From positions 222,356-286,355 of the forward strand of contig JABFGH010000002.1 in the NCBI GenBank assembly GCA_013112585.1: 64,000 bases of DNA. The letters are read 5' to 3'. Positions 36,202-44,011 of this stretch are shown here, piece after piece. Both the position numbers and the translations under genes were made by a program. Numbering within the stretch: the first letter of the stretch is position 1; every line of letters begins with the position of its first letter. This DNA comes from Ignavibacteriota bacterium (GTDB lineage: Bacteria; Bacteroidota; Ignavibacteria; Ignavibacteriales; Melioribacteraceae). The notes beneath the pieces are model-generated. The model saw nothing but the letters and a program-made list of their open reading frames with translations, was not told the origin of the DNA and searched no databases.

Positions 36202-37275
36202 ATGGGAAAACCGGCAGCAAGAATAGGTGATATGACCGCACACGGCGGTGCAATTGTAGTAGGATTTCCGACAGTATTAATTGGCGGAATGCCTGCTGCA
36301 AGAATTGGTGACATGCATGTTTGTCCAATGATGACGCCGGGTACACCCCCCATTCCGCATGTAGGCGGACCTGTTACACTTGGCAGTCCAACTGTTTTAA
36401 TAGGAGGCATGCCCGCAGCAAGAATGGGTGATATGCTTACTTGTGTTGGACCTCCCGATACGATCTCATTAGGATGCCCAACCGTATTAATTGGTGAAGC
36501 CGGCGGAGGCGGAGGCGGCGGCGGCGGCGGTGGAGCGGGCGGTGCTGCCGGAGCAAATGCAAGTGCAGCAACTGCTCAGATCGATAATATTGAATCCACA
36601 ACAAAAGATGAACATTGGGCTCACTTTAAATTTCTTGATAAAGCCGGTAAAGCCATTAGCGGTATGAAATACAAATTTAAAGACTCTGATTCAAAAAATA
36701 CAGAAGCAATACTTAGACCGGATGGAAATATATTAAGAGACGGAATTAGTGACGGAAATTGTGAAGCTGTCTTAATTGATCTGTATGCTGCAGCATGGTC
36801 AAAAGAAAAAGCTAAGGTTGATGATAAATTAAAATTAAAAGTTAAAAGTCTTGGAATTGACGACGGCAAAAAAGTAGAAATAAACATTTTCATTAAAGAT
36901 GCAAACTACAGTGATCATCTTCTTACAAAAATTGAGACAGAAATAAAAAGTGACAAGGCTGAAGCAGAGTGGCAGTTGGAAGTAGATGAAAAGTTTATAA
37001 ATATTGTTGATGAGAAAGAGCATATAGGAAGATACTCACAGCCGTTCTTTTACTTTGATGCCTATTGTGAAGGCATGGTTGCTAAATCTCCATTGCTTTA
37101 TTTAGAGGACTGGATCGAACTGGAAATAAAGGATGATTCAGGAAAAGCGGTAGCTGATAAAAAGTTTAAGGCGATTCTACCTTCCGGTGAAATTAAAGAA
37201 GGTAAATTGGACAGCAATGGAAAGGCAAAGATTGAAAAAGTATCCCCCGGTAAAATTAAATTTAATCTTAAGTGA
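36202..37275 (+). CDS. PAAR spike-tip protein with C-terminal beta-sandwich extension
   Basis: The 357-residue protein begins with a PAAR domain (about 1-97): three PAARxGDM repeats, each followed by a GxPTVLIGG-type turn, with Cys/His residues for the tip metal. A polyglycine linker (about 98-115) leads to an extension of two beta-rich modules. The second (about 223-357) is homologous to the C-terminal half of the 282-residue protein at 41690: both contain a DWIEhE motif (residues 303-308 here) and end with a GK(A/I)(K/R)-(I/L)E-PG-K/F motif. No enzymatic motif is visible. The extension is more likely an adaptor for cargo than a toxin. It begins a tightly spaced cassette. Confidence 0.88.
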   Translation: MGKPAARIGDMTAHGGAIVVGFPTVLIGGMPAARIGDMHVCPMMTPGTPPIPHVGGPVTLGSPTVLIGGMPAARMGDMLTCVGPPDTISLGCPTVLIGEAGGGGGGGGGGGAGGAAGANASAATAQIDNIESTTKDEHWAHFKFLDKAGKAISGMKYKFKDSDSKNTEAILRPDGNILRDGISDGNCEAVLIDLYAAAWSKEKAKVDDKLKLKVKSLGIDDGKKVEINIFIKDANYSDHLLTKIETEIKSDKAEAEWQLEVDEKFINIVDEKEHIGRYSQPFFYFDAYCEGMVAKSPLLYLEDWIELEIKDDSGKAVADKKFKAILPSGEIKEGKLDSNGKAKIEKVSPGKIKFNLK

Positions 37276-37287
37276 TTATTCCAATTA

Positions 37288-40200
37288 ATGAGCAATAACA
37301 AACCAAATATATTTCAGGTAATTTTCAAAAAAATATTCGGTACCGGAAAATCATCTGCGGTAACAAGTAAGACCAATGAAGTAATACTTAAGCGTGTTAA
37401 CATGCACATTTTGGAGATGGAAGATGTTCTTTTCCATCTTAACAGTGCAGTGATGATGCCTGAAAATCCGGCTGGTGAAAGCTCAACGCAGGGCGGTGGT
37501 GCAAGTGAAGAACAAAAAAAAGTAAGCGGTTTAAAAGCACTTGCTCTTGTCTTCAAGCAATTTGAATTTGACCCGAATATGCGAATGATAGTTACCGGGC
37601 ATACCGATACTTCCGGCTCGGCTGAGTTCAATTTCAAATTATCAAAAGAAAGATCTGAAAATATTTTATATCTGCTATACGATACTGATGAAGAAGAGAG
37701 CAGAAAAAAATGGGCAGCGGTTTGCTACAACCGACAGAAAGTTGAAGACTATCAGCAAATATTAACTCACTACGAGAAAAAGCTAAACTGCGGCTGCAAT
37801 CCTGGAAAAATCGATGGTAAATGGGGCGATAAAACTAAAAAAGCCACTGAAAATTTTCTTGATAAATTGGAAGTAGGAAATGTAAAAATTAAAGCCGCAA
37901 TTTATGAAATTCAAACTGACGCAAAAAAGAGATGGACAAAAGAAATATGGGAACTTGTGTATGACCAATACAGCAAAGAACTTGCCGAAGTTTTAGAAAT
38001 TTCGGAAGCACAATTGAATGAGAGACGAAAAACTGCAATTAAATTTGTGGATGATACTCAGCCCATTTTAGGATGCGGTGAAAGTTTTCCGATTGATAAT
38101 AAAGAGAAGAATAATTATAGATCGCAGGAAAACAGAAGAGTAGAACTTTTATTTTTTGATAAAGATGAAGCACCGGAAATTAAATGTCCTGTCGATATTA
38201 CAAAAGTTCACACCGAAGAAGAGTGCCCGCTTTGGCGAAAATTTTATTTTGTTCCACTTTATATCGATCCGAATGATCTGACTTCAATAGTTATCCATCT
38301 AAAATTTGTTTACTACGATAAAATAAAACTAAAACAATTACCCGTCCCAAATGGATTAACTATAAAGGCTTATGAGGACGGACATAAAAATATCCCTACA
38401 GAATCAATTTATCGCGATGGTGTCTATTACGTAAAAGTGAAATTCAAAAATAAAATGAAAGATCCCGCACGCACACAATTTTATTTTGAGATAGAAGCAG
38501 AAAATAAATATATCTACACAAAATCTGACAGTGATGAACCGGAAATTAAAACATTAACTCAAACGCAATTTGATAATCTGACATTTGTTGAAAAACAAAA
38601 TTATTACGATCTGCCGAAGTTTTGGTCGAGCAGAAATTATTGGACAAGATATGACGGTGATATAAATAAGGGAGATACATTTGAAAAAGTATTTAAGGAT
38701 ATTGAAAAATTAAAACCTCTTGGAGATAATTTAACAAATGACAAAAAACCATTAGTCTTTTCGTTTGATGATATTGTTTTAACTGAAACTTCGAAGAGTC
38801 AAATCCTTCAAGATAAAAACAACAGCGGCAGTGCAATTCCGCTTGATGATAATTCAAGATACACTTTATTCTATATAGACCATGTTACAAAAGAAACCGT
38901 TGGCGGAGTTCAGAAAAATTTAAGAAGATTAAAAATACACAATCCTGAAACAGCACAGCCGGTATTTACAAATGTTAAATTCAAAAAAAATCTTATCACG
39001 GATGTACCGCTTGGAACGCGCTCAGTTTATTTCTGCAACGATTTTTATGATGTAGGATTTAAAAGAACAAACAGTACTGATACAAGTTTTAACTATGCTA
39101 ATGGTCATGTAGCCGGTGCGCGATTAGCGATTAAAGATGATCCGGAATTGCAGAAGTCGAAAAATGTTATTGCTACAAATGCTTCCGACAGAACAAAAGC
39201 ATTTGCTCTTTCCGGCTGCGGAAATTACGAGATGCATTATCTGCATGACTGTACTGTTTTAGATGGGAAGCCGTTCAATTATTTAATCATCTATTGGAAT
39301 TGCAGATTTGTTGCAAACAACGGCGGCACAGCAGCAGATATTACTAATCACCGAAAATTCGGAATGGTAAATGCAATGAACCGAATGAATAAAGATTATT
39401 TTGTAGAAAAACAAACCGGTTCTGAAGATATACTAATGCGGCTCTTCTTTTTTATGGAAGCAAAAAATGATACAAACGGCGGCAATCAAAAGTGCATGGT
39501 TAGTGTAACCGATAATACAAACGGGGCATGGATGAGAACCGGTGACGCAAAATTTAGAAGGAGAGATTACCAAGCCGATCCTACTTATTTTGGAGCGACC
39601 GACCCGATAAACTCACTGCAGGATGTTGACGGCAATACTTATGCTGTGCTGACCAACCATCATGAAATGGGGCACGCTACAGGGAACTGGGATTCGTATT
39701 TATATAATTACGAAGATTCTGCGAGTAATAATTGGACAGGACTTCCAAGATACAATCAGCCGTTTACTGCAATCGGCGGTCCTTACAGATTTGATGATCT
39801 TGCACGTATGTATCATAACAGAACTCCCCGCATTAGAAATTATTGGAAGTATGTAATGTGGCTTAATGATGAATCTGATGCCGGAAAGGATCTGCACAGA
39901 TTTTTGAACGGTTCCAAATATAAAATTACTTATCAGGGACTTAGCCATAAACATAATTTTTTTCTTGCCAACCAATACCGTAATGTTGAACTAGCGGCAT
40001 TTTCTGATACGAATCATTCAATTGCATCAAACCATAAAGTGGATCTATATATTTACAAAATGGGTGATGATGAATTTTCTATTTTAGCCAAATCGGGACA
40101 AGTGATAAATGGAGTTTTGGCTATTAAAATTAGACTCGCATTAAAATTTGTAAATACCGGTGTGGGTAATTGGAATTTTGCAAATTCAAGAGCCTGGGCA

Positions 40201-40563
40201 CAGCGCCTTAATAACGATTGCAAAACTATGCTGGATCGTAAATTCAGAGTTGCAACAACAACAAACAATTTATTCAAAAATCTTTTTGTGGTTTTTACTC
40301 CAAGCTTTCAAGTTTATACGGGTTCGGCTCCCGGTGATTCACAATATGATATTGAAGTATCGTGGCAGAACGGAGGAAACTTCAATACATCCGGCAAAAG
40401 GCTTAGGGTAGATTTTGATACGGATAAGAAAAAAATAATACGTTACTTTTTCGGAAAAACAACGGGCAACGCAAACCTTAACAAAAATGATTTCAGCACA
40501 ATTGTTAATTGGGTTGGCGGCTCGGGAGTAGCAAATGCTTCTTATACTATGCATAATTTATAA
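37288..40563 (+). CDS. Putative T6SS effector: OmpA/peptidoglycan-binding region plus metzincin-like domain
   Basis: The 1091-residue protein lacks a signal peptide. Residues about 48-290 form an OmpA-like domain: GHTDTSGS at 104-111, LSKERSENI, and the closing NRRVELLFF from residue 282. It is interrupted by an insertion (about 135-255) with a PG_binding_1-like DGKWGDKTKKA stretch. Residues about 300-520 are beta-rich and unassigned. The C-terminal region contains LTNHHEMGHATGNWD: an HExxHxxGxxD zinc motif with His792, Glu793, His796 and Asp802, the metzincin arrangement with Asp as third ligand. The gene lies 12 nt after the PAAR gene. A wall-targeted secreted metallopeptidase is inferred; the substrate is unknown. 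Confidence 0.75.
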   Translation: MSNNKPNIFQVIFKKIFGTGKSSAVTSKTNEVILKRVNMHILEMEDVLFHLNSAVMMPENPAGESSTQGGGASEEQKKVSGLKALALVFKQFEFDPNMRMIVTGHTDTSGSAEFNFKLSKERSENILYLLYDTDEEESRKKWAAVCYNRQKVEDYQQILTHYEKKLNCGCNPGKIDGKWGDKTKKATENFLDKLEVGNVKIKAAIYEIQTDAKKRWTKEIWELVYDQYSKELAEVLEISEAQLNERRKTAIKFVDDTQPILGCGESFPIDNKEKNNYRSQENRRVELLFFDKDEAPEIKCPVDITKVHTEEECPLWRKFYFVPLYIDPNDLTSIVIHLKFVYYDKIKLKQLPVPNGLTIKAYEDGHKNIPTESIYRDGVYYVKVKFKNKMKDPARTQFYFEIEAENKYIYTKSDSDEPEIKTLTQTQFDNLTFVEKQNYYDLPKFWSSRNYWTRYDGDINKGDTFEKVFKDIEKLKPLGDNLTNDKKPLVFSFDDIVLTETSKSQILQDKNNSGSAIPLDDNSRYTLFYIDHVTKETVGGVQKNLRRLKIHNPETAQPVFTNVKFKKNLITDVPLGTRSVYFCNDFYDVGFKRTNSTDTSFNYANGHVAGARLAIKDDPELQKSKNVIATNASDRTKAFALSGCGNYEMHYLHDCTVLDGKPFNYLIIYWNCRFVANNGGTAADITNHRKFGMVNAMNRMNKDYFVEKQTGSEDILMRLFFFMEAKNDTNGGNQKCMVSVTDNTNGAWMRTGDAKFRRRDYQADPTYFGATDPINSLQDVDGNTYAVLTNHHEMGHATGNWDSYLYNYEDSASNNWTGLPRYNQPFTAIGGPYRFDDLARMYHNRTPRIRNYWKYVMWLNDESDAGKDLHRFLNGSKYKITYQGLSHKHNFFLANQYRNVELAAFSDTNHSIASNHKVDLYIYKMGDDEFSILAKSGQVINGVLAIKIRLALKFVNTGVGNWNFANSRAWAQRLNNDCKTMLDRKFRVATTTNNLFKNLFVVFTPSFQVYTGSAPGDSQYDIEVSWQNGGNFNTSGKRLRVDFDTDKKKIIRYFFGKTTGNANLNKNDFSTIVNWVGGSGVANASYTMHNL

Positions 40564-40582
40564 TTATTTAATAGTGAGCAAC

Positions 40583-41686
40583 ATGTACACTCAATATTAT
40601 TCAAATTCAAAACACAATTCATTTATTGATGCGGCTCCGGCAGTGAACGGCGAGCTTGCTTGGAAACTTGAATTGCCGTCACAAACAGGTAAGGAAACAG
40701 CGAATAGATTAATTTTATCCGATGGTGAACAATATTATGTTGATGCGTTAACTGAAATTATTTGCCTTGATAATAATGGTAAAGAACTTTGGCGAAAACA
40801 AAAGTGGTACGGTTCTCCAATAGTTTATAACAATGGATTAATTTATTATCAGTCATCAGAAAGAAAAGATGATATGGAAGCTGTTGATACAAATAATAAT
40901 TTGGTGATCAGTAAATATCCCATTCAAGGAGTTATTGAAGAATCTTACTTGGTATTGTTTCAGCCGAACAAGAAAGAATTAATTGCACAAGTTCAATATG
41001 CGGATTTGCCCGAAGTATCTATCCCGGAATTCACATTATTCAAATCCGATGAAAATAGTCTCGGCTATGTATGGCATAAAAGATTTAATAATGAAATAAA
41101 TTCTGCAATACCGCTCATTAATTTTGAACAAAAATTTATTCTGACATTTACTCAAACACAAGGACACATATTTCATCTAAATGGTAAAAAAGATTCCGTA
41201 GAACCGGACTACTCTTTTGACATGCCTGAAGATAAAGATGCTTTATTTGCAAGCAGTTCAAATAAAGGTGAAATATTCATTGCATGGTCAAAAGGAAACA
41301 AAATAAGTTTACTCTGCTTAAATAATAAAGCGGAGGAAATTTACAAAATCGAATTTGAAAATGAATTTGTTGGAAGCGAGCCGTTGGTTCATCCGCCCAT
41401 AGTTACAAATGATGGTTATGTTTTTGTATTAACCGGCAATAAAATATTCTGCGTCAATCAAGAAAAAGTAATTTGGCAAAAGGCAATTGCAAATGCTGAA
41501 TATGCAACTGCATTTGCGGATAATTCTGTGGTTGTTGCGGCAGGTGATAAGATAGTTTATCTCGATAGTTCAGGAGAAGAAAAATTTGTTCATGAGACCG
41601 AAGAAAAAATAACTGCTCCAATAATTTTAAATCAAAATGGCGGATTTTTATTCTGTACAAAAAATAATGTTTACTCCTTGGATTAA
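40583..41686 (+). CDS. Cytoplasmic PQQ-like beta-propeller protein in the effector cassette
   Basis: A protein of about 367 residues with PQQ-like propeller blades: IICLDNNGKELWRKQKWYGSPIVYNNGLIYY, GYVFVLTGNKIFCVNQEKVIWQ, and a final KIVYLDSSGEEKFVHE...GGFLFCTKNNVYSLD. It has no signal peptide if translation starts at ATG 40583. The frame is open from 40535, but that start would overlap the previous gene and add a hydrophobic stretch lacking a ribosome site. It sits 19 nt after the metzincin-like gene and 3 nt before the adaptor-like gene. Possible roles are immunity protein, chaperone or structural cargo partner; the sequence does not decide. Confidence 0.75.
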   Translation: MYTQYYSNSKHNSFIDAAPAVNGELAWKLELPSQTGKETANRLILSDGEQYYVDALTEIICLDNNGKELWRKQKWYGSPIVYNNGLIYYQSSERKDDMEAVDTNNNLVISKYPIQGVIEESYLVLFQPNKKELIAQVQYADLPEVSIPEFTLFKSDENSLGYVWHKRFNNEINSAIPLINFEQKFILTFTQTQGHIFHLNGKKDSVEPDYSFDMPEDKDALFASSSNKGEIFIAWSKGNKISLLCLNNKAEEIYKIEFENEFVGSEPLVHPPIVTNDGYVFVLTGNKIFCVNQEKVIWQKAIANAEYATAFADNSVVVAAGDKIVYLDSSGEEKFVHETEEKITAPIILNQNGGFLFCTKNNVYSLD

Positions 41687-41689
41687 ATT

Positions 41690-42538
41690 ATGCCCGAACA
41701 CAAAGGAAAAACAAATAAAGTAAACGAAGTCAAACTCAAATCATCAGTTGATAGAGTAGTGTGGACGACTAGTGCAGCAGCAGTTGGTGCAAACGCAGGA
41801 CTTGAAATTGACACCCATTTTGTCGGAAATGGTTCGGATATAAAAATTGAATTGAAAGATGGATCGGGGAAGTCCGTTGGAAATTTGAGTAAAAAAATAT
41901 CCGGTAATAAATTATGGGCAGAGATAAAAGTTCCGGATAATGCTAAAAATTCATTAGTAGCAAAAGTAAAATTGCCTAAGCACAGTTCTGAAATGCAATC
42001 TAATCCGCTGATTGTATTACCGCCGGTAAATATTAAAAATTTAAAGTGGGATAAAAAAGAAGCAAGACGCGGCGATATATTAACAATGACTGCCGATGTT
42101 GAGACTGTTCCCGATGGAACTGAAGCAGAGATTCAAATATGGGAACATGATGACGATGAAGTTCATGATTTGATAACAACAATTCCGGTTGAAGTAAAGG
42201 GAAAAAAAATTGAATGCAAATGGGAATATGAATATCATGAAGATACAGATGAAATTCCTACCGATGAAGAAGTTGAAAGAGGTTACAATCCGCCGGAATA
42301 TTTTTTTAGAGTTAAAGTTAACGGAGTTTTTGCAGACTCGAAAATTTTAGAATTTAAGGATTGGATTGAGATTGAATGGAAAGATGAAGCAGGTATGCCT
42401 GCATCAAATAGAAAATTTAAATTGTATTTGCCGGATGGAGTTGAACGAAATGAAAGTTTTGACGATAAAGGAAAAATACGTTTAGAAGATATGCCGCCGG
42501 GCCCATTCAAAATAATTTTAGAAGATGAAGAAGAATAG
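41690..42538 (+). CDS. Beta-sandwich adaptor-like protein sharing a module with the PAAR protein
   Basis: The 282-residue soluble protein starts with a polar segment (1-25), then an Ig-like strand-rich region (about 30-140), then a module (about 143-282) that aligns with the PAAR extension. Shared features are an (A/V)EI(Q/N)I(W/F) strand, a FF(R/Y)(V/F) strand, the DWIEIEWKDEAG motif (224-235, against DWIELEIKDDSG in the PAAR protein), and a C-terminal LPxG...GK...PG.(F/I)K(I/F) strand pair resembling transthyretin/carboxypeptidase-regulatory domains. No enzymatic motif is seen. It may dock cargo on the spike. Confidence 0.75.
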   Translation: MPEHKGKTNKVNEVKLKSSVDRVVWTTSAAAVGANAGLEIDTHFVGNGSDIKIELKDGSGKSVGNLSKKISGNKLWAEIKVPDNAKNSLVAKVKLPKHSSEMQSNPLIVLPPVNIKNLKWDKKEARRGDILTMTADVETVPDGTEAEIQIWEHDDDEVHDLITTIPVEVKGKKIECKWEYEYHEDTDEIPTDEEVERGYNPPEYFFRVKVNGVFADSKILEFKDWIEIEWKDEAGMPASNRKFKLYLPDGVERNESFDDKGKIRLEDMPPGPFKIILEDEEE

Positions 42539-42547
42539 TTTTTTAAG

Positions 42548-43426
42548 ATGCCGAACTATAACATATATTATTTTGTAATTAAGCCGCTTCAGATTAATAC
42601 AGCAACAGGCAGATCGGGAGCAACTCTATCTTCGCCAGGAGCTTCCAATCCTGCTGTTCAAAGAATAATGACAAAATTTAAGACAGATTTAATCGAGTTA
42701 ATGAATAATTCGAAAAGATATATTCCTCATCGTCCATCACGCAGACAGACAATAAATGTATTAGAAATACCGGCTGTAACAGGAACCCCAACAACTCCGA
42801 ATTTTTCAGGATTAAGAATTCAAATGCATGAACCAATTGTATATTTTACAAATAGAACTTTGAGCCAAAGACCTTCTTCGCCTGTGGACAGAAGTCCGGA
42901 GCATGTAATGCTTGATGCAATTGATGCTGCAAGGTCACAAGAATTTCCAAGGCAGTGGGTGCGTGACTCAAGGTCGGTACTGAATAGTTTGGGTGAACAT
43001 CATGGTTTAGCTTTAGCGGGACTGCCTGATATTTCAAGTCCTGTAACAGCCAGCGTTTTTAGTAATTCCAGGCAAAATTGGGAAGCCACAAATTGGGAAG
43101 AGCTGCTGGCATATAATTTAGCAAGTGCTGCTTTCCATGAAATAGCCCACTGTAAACTTGAAACCAGGTCCAGAAGCAATAATGCACGATGGGCAAAAGC
43201 CATTAATGATCCTACGCTTCCGGCAGGCAGTAGATATAACAGTATACATGATGTGCCGGGGGTTAGCGTACTTGCATCTAATGGTGTGGGAAGAAGTGCA
43301 GCAACAGCAGACTATAGATTGATGGGACAGCATATGCTATGCCCGATAAATTTTTACCGTCTTGATCAAAATATAAATAACCAATGTTTTAGAAGAGGAA
43401 GAGCGGTAACACTGACACCGCGATAA
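42548..43426 (+). CDS. Putative T6SS cargo protein with HExxH zinc-protease motif
   Basis: I do not recognise the family of this 292-residue protein. It has no signal peptide or transmembrane segment. The clearest feature is AAFHEIAHCKLE, an HExxH motif (His197, Glu198, His201) in a predicted helix, typical of zincins. A candidate third ligand has not been identified; Glu, Asp and His residues occur downstream (HDVPG near 240, GQHML near 269). The gene lies 9 nt after the adaptor-like gene and 45 nt before the Eag-like gene, within the cargo cassette. A second secreted peptidase is the simplest inference. Confidence 0.65.
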   Translation: MPNYNIYYFVIKPLQINTATGRSGATLSSPGASNPAVQRIMTKFKTDLIELMNNSKRYIPHRPSRRQTINVLEIPAVTGTPTTPNFSGLRIQMHEPIVYFTNRTLSQRPSSPVDRSPEHVMLDAIDAARSQEFPRQWVRDSRSVLNSLGEHHGLALAGLPDISSPVTASVFSNSRQNWEATNWEELLAYNLASAAFHEIAHCKLETRSRSNNARWAKAINDPTLPAGSRYNSIHDVPGVSVLASNGVGRSAATADYRLMGQHMLCPINFYRLDQNINNQCFRRGRAVTLTPR

Positions 43427-43471
43427 TCCTCCAGGATATTTTATACTGAAATAAAATTAGCTGACAAAAAA

Positions 43472-43981
43472 ATGATAAACAATTCAAGCAACAAGCAGAA
43501 TCAAGTCCGGCAAAGTGTTAAGCCTGTTAACCCGCCGACAGCAATATTCCGCGGAAATAATTATTCTCTTAATATCTATGAAGACTGGATAGATAAAACC
43601 CTCTACACTTTAACGGGTCCCGTAACCGACGGAATACAGCATAATATTATAATTACACATGAACCTAACACCGACTTGGACACTGTTGAAGAATTCGGCG
43701 AATGGCAAATTCAAGGAATACTTAGTTCCTTAAAAGGCTGCATGCTTTTGAAGAAGGGTGCTAAGAAATTACAGAATGGTATGGATGCTTATGAAGCTAT
43801 ATTCAGCTGGTATCCTACGGATGAACTAAGAATTTACCAGCAGCAGATTTATGTTTTACATGAAAAGATCGGCTATAAAATAACAGCTTCATTCACTAAG
43901 AAAACCAGAAAGACATTGGGTCCGCAAGTAGAAAGAATGATGTTAAGTTTTAATCCAATAAAAAACTCATCTAAGAAATAA
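43472..43981 (+). CDS. DUF1795/DcrB-like protein, Eag-type T6SS effector chaperone
   Basis: The 169-residue cytoplasmic protein has the DUF1795 pattern: NNYSLNIYEDWIDKTLYTLTGP, HNIIITHEP, FGEWQIQGILSSLKGCMLLKKG, LQNGMDAYEAIFSW, and YKITASFTKK. Eag proteins of this family chaperone T6SS effectors, classically ones with N-terminal transmembrane helices next to PAAR. No cargo in this cassette has obvious such helices, so the client is unclear. It lies 45 nt after the HExxH gene and 30 nt before the kinase gene. Confidence 0.8.
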   Translation: MINNSSNKQNQVRQSVKPVNPPTAIFRGNNYSLNIYEDWIDKTLYTLTGPVTDGIQHNIIITHEPNTDLDTVEEFGEWQIQGILSSLKGCMLLKKGAKKLQNGMDAYEAIFSWYPTDELRIYQQQIYVLHEKIGYKITASFTKKTRKTLGPQVERMMLSFNPIKNSSKK

Positions 43982-44011
43982 TCGAAACATTTTAAAACGG
44001 AATACTGATTA

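Noticed and set aside
37314..37637. 107-codon minus-strand frame over the start of the metzincin-like gene
   Set aside because: Antisense shadow; the plus-strand frame encodes a clear OmpA-like domain.
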